This document shows, in pieces, positions 39,071 to 47,016 of a DNA stretch of 49,337 nucleotides. Position 1 is the stretch's first letter. Each line of letters starts with the position of its first letter. The DNA lies in NCBI GenBank assembly GCA_910585615.1, contig CAJUFO010000026.1, positions 1 through 49,337 of the forward strand, written 5' to 3'. A program made the translations under genes and the position numbers. Origin of the DNA: an uncultured Acetatifactor sp. (GTDB lineage Bacteria > Bacillota > Clostridia > Lachnospirales > Lachnospiraceae). A model generated the notes under the pieces. That model was not told the DNA's origin and ran no database searches. It saw only the letters and a list, made by a program, of their open reading frames with translations.

Positions 39071-42000
39071 ATGCATATACCGAAAAAGAACTGGAAGAAC
39101 ATCGTATATATCTGTATCCTGCTGGCGGGGATTTGCCTGCTGTTCCAATGGTATTCCGCCACGAACCGGCGCCGAATCGAGAACCAGAACCTGAATTATG
39201 CCATGGATTCCGCCGACCAGACAGCCAGGCGGATCAAGGGCGAATTCCACAGCGCCCAACTCCGGATGCGCAACTACGCCTATCTGCTGGGCACCAGCCA
39301 GGACCGGCCGGAGATTGCCCCGGAACTGCTCCGGGGGATGGAGGAGCACGCCTCCTTCGACGCCATCCGCTTCACCAATGCCCAGGGCCTCAATACGGCC
39401 TCCGACGGCCAGACCAGCGACAGCCGGGACCGGAACTATTTTCTGAACGGCATGCAGGGGAAGAGCGGCATGGAGGTGCTCCGGTCCAGAATCACCGACC
39501 AGATGATGACGGTGTTCTACGCCCCTGTGGAGCATGACGGCGAGATTGCCGGCGTGCTGCTGGGACTGTACTTCGCCGAGGATTATCTCCGGGACATGCT
39601 GACCACCAGCTACTTCGGCGAAACGGCGGACGCCTATCTGTGCAGCCAGGACGGCTGGATCATTGCCAGCTCCGTTGTAGGCAGCCACGACCAGCCTCTG
39701 ACCGAGCTGCTACTGGAATCCGGCAATATCGATAAGGGCACCGCCGACGCGGTACAGGCGGCCTTCCAGAACGGCACCGAGAGCGCCGGCTTCCAGTGCA
39801 CGCCCGAGAGCCTGTCCGACAATCTGTGCGTAATCCGCATACCGGACAGCGACTATGTCCTGGTCCAGGCCTTCCCCCAGAGCGTGACCAGGTCCATGCT
39901 CCGGGAGGCCAACCATGCCGGCATGGTGCTGCAGGTCATCCTGATCTGCCTGTTCGTCGTCTATATCATCGTCCTGCTGTTCCACAGCCGCATGCGGCGG
40001 AAGATCCTGGAAAAGCAGAACACCCAGTTCGGCTATGTGCTGGACGGCCTGAACACCCTCTTTTCCTCCAGGTATCTCACGGTGGACCTGGAGACCAACA
40101 CCTATTCCTACCTGGCCGGCATCCAGCCCCTGAACAGCAGCCTGGCCAGGGAGGGCTCCTATGACGACGTCATCCGGGCCAATGCCCAGGATCTCATCGA
40201 GGAGGAAGAGAAGGAACGGTTCCTCCAGGCCTTCAGCCCCGAAGCCATCGCGAAGGCCCTTTCGGAGCAGGACACCTTCACCTACGAATGCCATGTCTCC
40301 CGGAACGGGAAAGAGGACTGGGAGCATCTGATAGCGGTGCGCCTCCAGCGGGAGGCGGGGCGGGCCGTCCGGATTCTGTTCGTCCGCCAGAACATCACGG
40401 AGCTGAAGCAGCGAGAGCTCCAGAGCCAGAAAGCGCTGTCCGTCATGAACCGCAAGGAGCGGCAGTACCGGATAGCCATCACCTCCACGGCCTTCTGCAC
40501 CTTCGAGTTCAACCTCAGCCGCGACCTCATCGAGCAGGACATCACCATCTCCGTAGGCGGGCGGCAGGTCTCCCTGCTGGAAATGATCGGCCTGGAGGCC
40601 CCCTGCACCGCCTCCGCATGCTTCGAGGGCTGGAAGTCCTTCATCATGGAGGAATCCCTGGAGGAGTACAGGACCGTGGTCAGTTTAGAGCATCTGCGGC
40701 AGCGCTTCGAGCAGGGTGAGCTGGATGTCAACTTGGATTACTGGGGCTTTGGCGAGGCCAGGCAACCCATGTGCGTGCGCCAGTCCTTCATCATGAACCG
40801 GGAGAGCGCCACGGGGGACATCATGGTCATGGTGGTGTCCAAGGACATCACCGCCCAAGTGCAGAAGCAGCGGGAGCAGACCCTCGCCCTGCAGGATGCC
40901 CTGATGCAGGCCCAGAGGGCCAACCAGGCCAAGACCACCTTCCTCTCCAATATGTCCCACGACATACGCACCCCCATGAACGCCATCATCGGTTTCGCCA
41001 CCATCGCGGCCAGCCATATCGACAACCGGAATCAGGTGAGGGACTGCCTGCAGAAGGTGCTCTCCTCCAGCAACCACCTCCTGAGCCTGATCAACGATAT
41101 CCTGGACATGAGCCGGATTGAGAGCGGAAAGGTGCAGATCAAGGAGCAGGAGTGCAACATCTCCGAGCTGACCCACAACCTGGTGAACATCATACAGCCC
41201 CAGGTGACGGCCAAGCGGCTGGACCTGTTCATCGATACCTTCAACGTGAACAACGAGGACGTGATCGCCGATCCCCTGAAGCTCAGCCAGGTCTTCGTGA
41301 ACCTGCTGAGCAATGCCGTAAAGTACACCCCCGCGGGGGGCACCGTGAGCTTCCGCATCCAGCAGCAGTCCACTTTCCACCGGGGCAGAGGAGACTACAT
41401 ATTCATCGTCAAGGACAATGGCATCGGCATGGCGCCGGACTTCGTGGAGCATATCTTCGAGCCCTTTGAGCGGGAGGCCAGCACCACCAAGACCGGCATC
41501 CAGGGCACGGGCTTAGGCATGGCCATCACCAAGAACATCGTGGAGATGATGGGCGGCACCATCACCGTCCAGAGCGAGAAGGGGCAGGGCAGCGAGTTCC
41601 AGGTGGAGCTGAGCCTGAAGCTCCAGGATACCGAGCGGAACGCGGCCCAGATCAAGGAGCTGGAGGGGCTGCGGGCCATCGTGGTGGACGACGACTGCGA
41701 CAGCTGTGAGAGCGTATGCAGGATGCTGGCCCAAATCGGCATGCGGGCGGAGTGGACCACCTCCGGAAAGGAAGCGGTCTATCGGGCGAAGAGCGCCTAC
41801 AATGAGGGGGATTCCTACCATACCTATATCATCGACTGGCAGATGCCGGAGATGAGCGGGCTGGAGACCTGCAGGCGCATCCGCGAGGCCATCGGCCGCG
41901 AGGTCCCCATCATCATCCTCACCGCCTACGACTGGACGGACATCGAGGAGGAGGCCAAGCAGGCAGGGGTCACCGCCTTCTGCGCCAAGCCGCTGTTCAT

Positions 42001-42466
42001 GTCCGACCTGAAGTCCGCCCTGCTGGCTGCCAACCATCTCATCGAAAAGGAGAACGAATCCGCCTCCTGGACAGAAGCCGATTTCTCCGGCAAGCGCATC
42101 CTCCTGGTGGAGGACAATGAGCTGAACCGGGAGATTGCGGAAGCCATCCTGACGGAGACCGGCTTCGAGGTGGAGTCCGCGCCGGACGGCACGGATGCGG
42201 TGGACATGGTCCGCCAGGCCCAGGAGCATTATTACGACGCCGTCCTCATGGACGTGCAGATGCCTGTGATGGACGGCTACGAGGCCACCAGGACCATACG
42301 GGCCCTGCCCAGGCAGGACGTCAAGACCCTGCCCATCATCGCCATGACCGCCAACGCCATGGAGGAGGACAAGGAGAACGCCCTGAAGAACGGCATGAAC
42401 GCCCATGTGGCGAAGCCAATCGACATCGATCTGTTCTTAAAAATTCTGGGAAAGTATTTAGGCTGA
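39071..42466 (+). CDS. Hybrid sensor histidine kinase with two receiver domains
   Basis: A 1131-residue membrane hybrid kinase. A first helix (about 10-27) and a second (about 286-307) flank an extracellular double-Cache-like sensor domain (SRDRNYFLNGMQGKSG, FYAPVEHDGEIAGVLLGLYF). Two PAS-like regions follow (to about 600), then the HisKA helix with phosphoacceptor His630 (NMSHDIRTPMNAI) and HATPase with N box FVNLLSNAVKYT and G boxes DNGIGM and GTGLGMAI. Receiver 1 has Asp922 in IIDWQMPEMSG; receiver 2 has Asp1061 in LMDVQMPVMDG. No DNA-binding output is present, so it must act on a separate partner or by phosphorelay. It diverges from the LacI regulator and may sense an extracellular sugar or organic acid. 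A G-rich site precedes the ATG. Confidence 0.93.
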   Translation: MHIPKKNWKNIVYICILLAGICLLFQWYSATNRRRIENQNLNYAMDSADQTARRIKGEFHSAQLRMRNYAYLLGTSQDRPEIAPELLRGMEEHASFDAIRFTNAQGLNTASDGQTSDSRDRNYFLNGMQGKSGMEVLRSRITDQMMTVFYAPVEHDGEIAGVLLGLYFAEDYLRDMLTTSYFGETADAYLCSQDGWIIASSVVGSHDQPLTELLLESGNIDKGTADAVQAAFQNGTESAGFQCTPESLSDNLCVIRIPDSDYVLVQAFPQSVTRSMLREANHAGMVLQVILICLFVVYIIVLLFHSRMRRKILEKQNTQFGYVLDGLNTLFSSRYLTVDLETNTYSYLAGIQPLNSSLAREGSYDDVIRANAQDLIEEEEKERFLQAFSPEAIAKALSEQDTFTYECHVSRNGKEDWEHLIAVRLQREAGRAVRILFVRQNITELKQRELQSQKALSVMNRKERQYRIAITSTAFCTFEFNLSRDLIEQDITISVGGRQVSLLEMIGLEAPCTASACFEGWKSFIMEESLEEYRTVVSLEHLRQRFEQGELDVNLDYWGFGEARQPMCVRQSFIMNRESATGDIMVMVVSKDITAQVQKQREQTLALQDALMQAQRANQAKTTFLSNMSHDIRTPMNAIIGFATIAASHIDNRNQVRDCLQKVLSSSNHLLSLINDILDMSRIESGKVQIKEQECNISELTHNLVNIIQPQVTAKRLDLFIDTFNVNNEDVIADPLKLSQVFVNLLSNAVKYTPAGGTVSFRIQQQSTFHRGRGDYIFIVKDNGIGMAPDFVEHIFEPFEREASTTKTGIQGTGLGMAITKNIVEMMGGTITVQSEKGQGSEFQVELSLKLQDTERNAAQIKELEGLRAIVVDDDCDSCESVCRMLAQIGMRAEWTTSGKEAVYRAKSAYNEGDSYHTYIIDWQMPEMSGLETCRRIREAIGREVPIIILTAYDWTDIEEEAKQAGVTAFCAKPLFMSDLKSALLAANHLIEKENESASWTEADFSGKRILLVEDNELNREIAEAILTETGFEVESAPDGTDAVDMVRQAQEHYYDAVLMDVQMPVMDGYEATRTIRALPRQDVKTLPIIAMTANAMEEDKENALKNGMNAHVAKPIDIDLFLKILGKYLG

Positions 42467-42473
42467 GACATAA

Positions 42474-42513
42474 AAAGCCCCTCCCTGCCGGTTTTTCCGG
42501 CGGAGAGGGGCTT
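42474..42513. terminator. Bidirectional terminator hairpin
   Basis: AAAGCCCCTC...GCCGG pairs with CCGGC...GAGGGGCTTT around TTTTT. On the plus strand it follows the hybrid kinase stop by about ten bases; on the minus strand it ends in TTTTTA and would also stop transcription from the truncated genes opposite. Confidence 0.7.
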
Positions 42514-42564
42514 TCGCTCATTGGTACAGTTCCCCCAATCCTATCAGGACCATGTCCTCCCGCT

Positions 42565-42747
42565 TCACGCTAAGGTCTGCTTGCACTCGAAGTAAATGCT
42601 CTGTATCCTGGTTTCCTTCAGGCACTGCTTAATCAGCTCGCTTTTGCCGATGCGCCTCCTGCCGAAAATCAGAATCGTCTCCTGATTCTCGGTTCGGAAC
42701 ATTTCATGAATCTGTCTTTCCTGCCTCTCACGACCATGGAATTTCAT
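42565..42747 (-). pseudogene. N-terminal fragment of an AAA ATPase (DUF234-type)
   Basis: Sixty residues with intact start: GGAGGTGG before the ATG, then FHGRERQERQIHEMF and the Walker A-like IFGRRRIGKSELI of the archaeal-type ATPase family (PF01637). The frame stops after FECKQTL, where the parent family continues for some 400 residues. A short frame just beyond (REDMVLIGLGELY, ending about 42520) looks like the C-terminal end of the same gene, so most of it was deleted internally. Confidence 0.65.
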
Positions 42748-42769
42748 TCGGCCACCTCCGACTCGGTTG

Positions 42770-43114
42770 CTATCGAATAAAATGATTATAGTCTCTCAGG
42801 CAATCTCTGTCAAAGGCTTTCATCCCGCGCCTTGCGATGATGTCGCAGCGGAAGAAATTGACTTTGACCCCCGAGAGACGGGCGATTTCCCGGGCCTTTT
42901 CGATTCCGGCCGCGGAGATGTCGAAAGCGTCCACGGTGTGCCCCAGTCCCGCCAGGAAGATGGCATTGCGCCCTTCCCCGCAGCCCACGTCCAGGATGGC
43001 GGAATTCGGCGGGAAGATATGGCAGAACTCCTTCACGTCTGCGGTGGGGCCTTGGGAAAAAGTAGAGACGGTACTGTCGGCATAGGTCTGTTCCCAAAAT
43101 GGTGTGCTCTGCAT
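42770..43114 (-). pseudogene. Truncated TehB-like SAM methyltransferase
   Basis: A 114-residue frame with proper start (AGGAGG seven bases before the ATG at 43114) and the SAM-binding motif ILDVGCGEGRNAIFLA followed by VDAFDISAAGIEKAR, as in TehB-type methyltransferases of about 190 residues. After FFRCDI, where the acidic motif II should follow, the sequence turns into an unrelated tail (ARRGMKAFDRD...) and stops. The second half of the fold is absent, so activity is unlikely. It lies between the XRE-methyltransferase gene and the ATPase fragment, at the same deletion scar. It is related in sequence to the neighbouring methyltransferase domain. Confidence 0.65.
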
Positions 43115-43161
43115 GCTTTTGTCCTCCTTCCTTCTGCTTCCGGTTCCGGCTCCCCGGATTT

Positions 43162-44034
43162 TCACCTGCCGGATCCGGCATTTCCGCTCTGCCCCTCTAT
43201 CTGCACTCCCGCCTCCAGCTTCTGGGCGATCAGGGTATCCATGCAGTGCTTATGGGGGACGCCGCCGCTGTTGCAGTCGAAGACCTCCTCCCTGCAGGTA
43301 TGGAACAGCCAGTCGTGGTAATAGCCGAACAGCTCCCCGGAATGCCAGGGATGCCGCAGTTCTTCGTCCCTGGTGCTGTCCCAGGCCCGGGTGATGAAGG
43401 GCTTTCGGACGAAGACGTTCAGGGCGTTGAAGCCGTTCTCCACGGTATGGGCCTTCAAGCTGTCGCAGAGCTCCTGCCTGCGGGGCTTCGGGATGAAGTG
43501 GAGCATGCCGCTGCTAAAGATGATATTGTAGTCATCATCCGGCTGGTAGTCCAGGATGTCTGCCTTGAAGAGCCTCACGTCCACCTTGTTGTGCTCCGCC
43601 AGCCGTTTTGCCTTGTCTATGCCCTGCTCCGAGATGTCGAAGGCAGTGACATTGTAACCGCATTTGGCCAGGAACACCGCGTCCTTCCCCTCCCCGCAGC
43701 CCATGTCCAACACCCGGTAGGGCCTGATGGGGGGAAGGAGCTTCATGATGTCGTAGCAGATGCGGTTGGGCTGAAGCCCCCAGTAGTATTCCTCTGCCTC
43801 GTACCGCTTGTCGTAGTCCGTCACCACACTGCGGTAGCCCAGCAGGGCGTCCACGGTGGTGTTCAGGGCCGCCGCCAGCCTGGGCAGCATCTCGATGTCC
43901 GGGTAGGCGGTGCCGTTCTCCCATTTTGACACCGCCTGGAAGGAAATGTTCAGGGTCTTTGCCAGCTGGTTCTGGGTCAGGCCCAGCTCCCTGCGCCTCT
44001 TGCTGATGACTTCTCCTGTTTTCAAATGATCCAT
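43162..44034 (-). CDS. XRE regulator fused to a SAM methyltransferase
   Basis: A 290-residue two-domain protein. Residues 5-66 are an XRE helix-turn-helix (LGLTQNQLAKTLNISFQAVSKWENG). From about 80 comes a class I methyltransferase with motif I VLDMGCGEGKDAVF (108-121), VTAFDISEQGIDKAK and motif II-like YNIIFSSGMLHFI. Fusions of this kind are known in Firmicutes and may combine self-regulation with small-molecule modification, for example detoxification. The start is taken at MDHLKTG (44034), where the DNA-binding domain begins; the frame is open to an ATG at 44142. A truncated paralogous methyltransferase gene follows 47 bases downstream. Confidence 0.82.
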   Translation of the reverse strand: MDHLKTGEVISKRRRELGLTQNQLAKTLNISFQAVSKWENGTAYPDIEMLPRLAAALNTTVDALLGYRSVVTDYDKRYEAEEYYWGLQPNRICYDIMKLLPPIRPYRVLDMGCGEGKDAVFLAKCGYNVTAFDISEQGIDKAKRLAEHNKVDVRLFKADILDYQPDDDYNIIFSSGMLHFIPKPRRQELCDSLKAHTVENGFNALNVFVRKPFITRAWDSTRDEELRHPWHSGELFGYYHDWLFHTCREEVFDCNSGGVPHKHCMDTLIAQKLEAGVQIEGQSGNAGSGR

Positions 44035-44370
44035 TGTCTGCCGCCTTTCTGCCATAGGGTCGATTCCCGCGGACATTGAGCCCGCTGTACTTCGGCGCAT
44101 GGCTCCTGTCCCCTTGCGCCGAATGTCCGTACTATGTATCATGTCCCTTTTATCCTAATATAAGAATGACAAAAGCGCAATAACGGGGCCGGAGAATCCG
44201 GGCAAAGAATTCTCCTGGCAGTTGAACAGGACAAAGCCTCCATGCAGAAGGCCGCTGCCCGGCCATGCCGTCTCGGTATTTCCATACAACATACACATGA
44301 AACCACCTCGCGGTGGCACCGAGCGAGCAACCACGCTATCTGTAGAACCGCCAGACCGCCGTGCGAAAGC

Positions 44371-44399
44371 TTGACACTGCAAAAACCGCATAGTATACT
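44371..44399 (+). promoter_or_regulatory. Consensus promoter of pruA
   Basis: -35 TTGACA (44371-44376), 17-base spacer, -10 TATACT (44394-44399), 63 bases upstream of the start codon. The 5' part of the 44035-44370 gap holds a short GC hairpin (CCACCTCGCGGTGG, about 44303-44316) and nothing else I can name. Confidence 0.75.
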
Positions 44400-44462
44400 A
44401 AAAATTGTTCCAGCGTGTACGTGCTGGGTTTACATAATCTATAAAACGGAGGTACAGAGAAC

Positions 44463-46091
44463 ATGCCAAACGCATATTTCACCATTGAAAAGCCGAAAAA
44501 CGATGCCTTCAACGGCTATCTGCCCGGCAGCCCCGAGCGGGCCGCGCTGAAAGCGGAGCTGGAAAAGCAGGCCGCCCAGGTGGTCAAGATTCCCCTGATC
44601 ATCGGCGGTAAAGAGGTCTGGACGGAGGAGACCATCCAGGTCACCATGCCGCACGACCACAAACACGTAATCGCGGAATGCTGCATGGCCGGGGAAAAAG
44701 AGCTGAACATGGCCATCGACGCCGCTTTAGAGGCCAAGGACGCCTGGGAGGCCATGCCCTGGGAGCACCGCTCCGCCATCTTCCTGAAGGCAGCGGATAT
44801 GATCACCGGCTCCTATCGCCAGGTGCTGAACGCTTCCACTATGCTGGGCCAGTCCAAGACCGTGTTCCAGGCGGAAATCGACATCGCGGAGCTGGCGGAC
44901 TTCCTGCGCTTCGGCGTGTGGGGGGCACAGGAAATCTTTGGGGACCAGCCCGCCAGCAGCGCCGGGGTCTGGAACAGGCAGGACTATCGCCCCCTGGACG
45001 GCTTTATCTGCGCCATCTCTCCCTTTAATTTCACCTCCATCGGCGGAAACCTGCCCACGGCCCCTGCCATCGTAGGGAATGTGGCCCTGTGGAAGCCCAG
45101 CCGCACGGCGGTGCTCTCCAACTATTACTACATGAAGCTGCTCCAGTGGTGCGGCCTGCCCGCAGGGGTCATCAACTTCGTGCCCTGCACCGGAGGCGAC
45201 ATGTCCAAGTATGTAGTGAGCCATCCCAAGATGGCGGGCTTCCACTTCACCGGCTCCACCGGTGTCTTCCAGAGCGTGTGGAAGCAGGTGGGGGAGAACA
45301 TCGCCTCCTATGCCAACTATCCCAGGCTGGTGGGCGAGACGGGCGGCAAGGACTTCATCTTCGCCCACAATACCGCCGACATCGAGCCTCTGGTGGCGGC
45401 AATCGTCCGTGGCTCCTTCGAGTACCAAGGGCAGAAATGCTCCGCCTGCTCCAGGGCTTTCGTGCCAGCCAGCATCTGGCCCGTGGTGGAGAAGCGCCTA
45501 AAGGAGCAGACCGCCACTTTGAAGGTGGGGGATGTCCAGGAGTTCGACACGTTCATGGCCGCAGTCATTGACAAAGCTTCCTTCGAGACCTGCAAGGGGT
45601 ACATCGACAGGGCTGCCGCCTCGCCGGAGTGCGAGTTTGTGGCAGGGGGCAGCTATGACGACAGCAAGGGCTGGTTCGTGCAGCCCACCATCATCCGCTG
45701 CAAGACACCCACCTACGAGTCCATGGTGAAGGAGATCTTCGGGCCCATCGTCTCCATCTATGTATATGAGGACGACAAGCTGGACGAGACCCTGGCCATC
45801 TGCGACAGCGCCTCCCCTTATGCCCTCACCGGGGCCATCTTCGCCCAGGACAGGGAGGTCATCGTGAAGATGGAGCGGGCCCTGCGCAATTCCTCAGGAA
45901 ACTTCTACATCAACGACAAGTGCACCGGTGCCGTGGTGGGACAGCAGCCCTTCGGCGGGGCCCGGGCCTCCGGCACCAACGACAAGGCTGGCACTGTGCT
46001 GAACATGATCCGCTGGGTCAGCCCCCATACGGTGAAGGAGACCTTCAGCCCTTCCAGCGCCATCGCCTATCCTTATATGACAGAGGCGTAG
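44463..46091 (+). CDS. pruA: L-glutamate gamma-semialdehyde (P5C) dehydrogenase
   Basis: A 542-residue aldehyde dehydrogenase of the P5C dehydrogenase family. Characteristic blocks are ISPFNFTSIGGNLPTAPAI (cofactor site), FHFTGSTGVFQ, the general base Glu292 in LVGETGGKDF and the nucleophile Cys326 in YQGQKCSACSR. The PFGGARASGTNDKAG ending is specific for P5C dehydrogenases. It oxidises glutamate semialdehyde, in equilibrium with P5C, to glutamate. The length matches stand-alone mitochondrial/Gram-positive enzymes. It is a single-gene unit with a consensus promoter, GGAGG before the ATG and a terminator at 46127. Its substrate is exactly the product of the hydroxyproline dehydratase encoded at 26909-29290. 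Confidence 0.93.
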   Translation: MPNAYFTIEKPKNDAFNGYLPGSPERAALKAELEKQAAQVVKIPLIIGGKEVWTEETIQVTMPHDHKHVIAECCMAGEKELNMAIDAALEAKDAWEAMPWEHRSAIFLKAADMITGSYRQVLNASTMLGQSKTVFQAEIDIAELADFLRFGVWGAQEIFGDQPASSAGVWNRQDYRPLDGFICAISPFNFTSIGGNLPTAPAIVGNVALWKPSRTAVLSNYYYMKLLQWCGLPAGVINFVPCTGGDMSKYVVSHPKMAGFHFTGSTGVFQSVWKQVGENIASYANYPRLVGETGGKDFIFAHNTADIEPLVAAIVRGSFEYQGQKCSACSRAFVPASIWPVVEKRLKEQTATLKVGDVQEFDTFMAAVIDKASFETCKGYIDRAAASPECEFVAGGSYDDSKGWFVQPTIIRCKTPTYESMVKEIFGPIVSIYVYEDDKLDETLAICDSASPYALTGAIFAQDREVIVKMERALRNSSGNFYINDKCTGAVVGQQPFGGARASGTNDKAGTVLNMIRWVSPHTVKETFSPSSAIAYPYMTEA

Positions 46092-46126
46092 TATGTTTGG
46101 CAAGGTTTGCTTATCCATAAATGTCC

Positions 46127-46170
46127 GGGGCTGTGGGAAAATGGTCATTCCCCACAGCCCCGCATTTTCT
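46127..46170 (+). terminator. Terminator of pruA
   Basis: An 11-bp perfect stem GGGGCTGTGGG (46127-46137) / CCCACAGCCCC (46151-46161) followed by GCATTTTCTT, 35 bases after the stop codon. Confidence 0.8.
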
Positions 46171-46293
46171 TGCCATCCTGATTGCCGCTGACGCCGCCCG
46201 GCTCCTTTTCATAGCGCTGTCATTCCTCTCCCTCTCCGGACATCCGGCGCTCTCCTGCTACGGAAAAGCGCAGCTTGCCGCTTCTTCTCCCCC

Positions 46294-47016
46294 CTACAAT
46301 CCCAATATGCTCTCCGGACGCCTTACAGGTATTGCCTCTTCATCAAAGCAATTCCCTGCCGTCCCTGGAAATATCTGAATCAGGCTTTTCTTTATCTCAG
46401 GCTCTTCCCTGAATACCATCATCCAGATTGAGAAAAAGCCATACCCTTTGGCCAGATTTTCAATATTATGTAGCTGTCTCTCCCGAAATTCCGTATCTTT
46501 GAGCATATCCCAATCCTGCTTTGCATGCTCCGCCACACTCAGGGCCTCAAAACGCCTCTCCCAGCGCTTATCCTTTTTCTTTCCCGCAATGCCCTTTCCT
46601 TTTCCGCATGGCCTGTAGTCCAGCGCCAAATCCTCAAAAAGCGCTTTCGCCCTGTTCAAAGCTTCTTCTCCAATCCTTTGCAGATATTCCTCATTTATCT
46701 TTGGCACTGCACCTTCATAGGAAAATGCCAGAAAAGTATTGTGTTCATCCGGCCATAGCCACCTCCAGCCCTGTCCCTTTTTGACCTTTTCGCCCTTTCT
46801 GGAGTTACGGTATGTGCAGCTTAAAAGGAGGTTCTCCCATTTCGTCAAAGCACCGCCGCTGTTTTTGCTCTCCTTATGCTCCACTGCCAAGGCATTATTT
46901 ACCCGCATCTCACAAAACGAGCAATAATTTCCCAGCCGCCTCTCCAGATAAGGAAACGCTTCCTGATAAGAAGCTATCTCCATATAAGGAGAGTCCCCCT
47001 TTTCTATCGGCCTCAT
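46294..47016 (-). CDS. ptuB: HNH endonuclease, PtuB-like (Septu defence)
   Basis: A 240-residue protein with an N-terminal HNH domain of the retron/Septu PtuB type. The pattern is CSFC (Cys32, Cys35), VEHKESK with His47, WENLLLSC (Trp60, Asn62, Cys67) and NSRKG. The fourth zinc Cys expected four residues before the final Gly-Lys pair (CxxCN) reads Arg (CTYRN, Arg70). The nuclease core His and Asn are kept, but zinc binding may be weakened. The C-terminal half is helical with no motif. The start overlaps the ATPase stop by four bases (ATGA), so both are translated together. By analogy the nuclease is the effector that is held and triggered by the ATPase during phage infection. Confidence 0.75.
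   Translation of the reverse strand: MRPIEKGDSPYMEIASYQEAFPYLERRLGNYCSFCEMRVNNALAVEHKESKNSGGALTKWENLLLSCTYRNSRKGEKVKKGQGWRWLWPDEHNTFLAFSYEGAVPKINEEYLQRIGEEALNRAKALFEDLALDYRPCGKGKGIAGKKKDKRWERRFEALSVAEHAKQDWDMLKDTEFRERQLHNIENLAKGYGFFSIWMMVFREEPEIKKSLIQIFPGTAGNCFDEEAIPVRRPESILGL

Noticed and set aside
44300..44330. T-box-like text (GGTGGCACCG) upstream of pruA
   Set aside because: No specifier-loop stem or downstream terminator follows, and a consensus promoter lies after it, so it would not be in the pruA leader.
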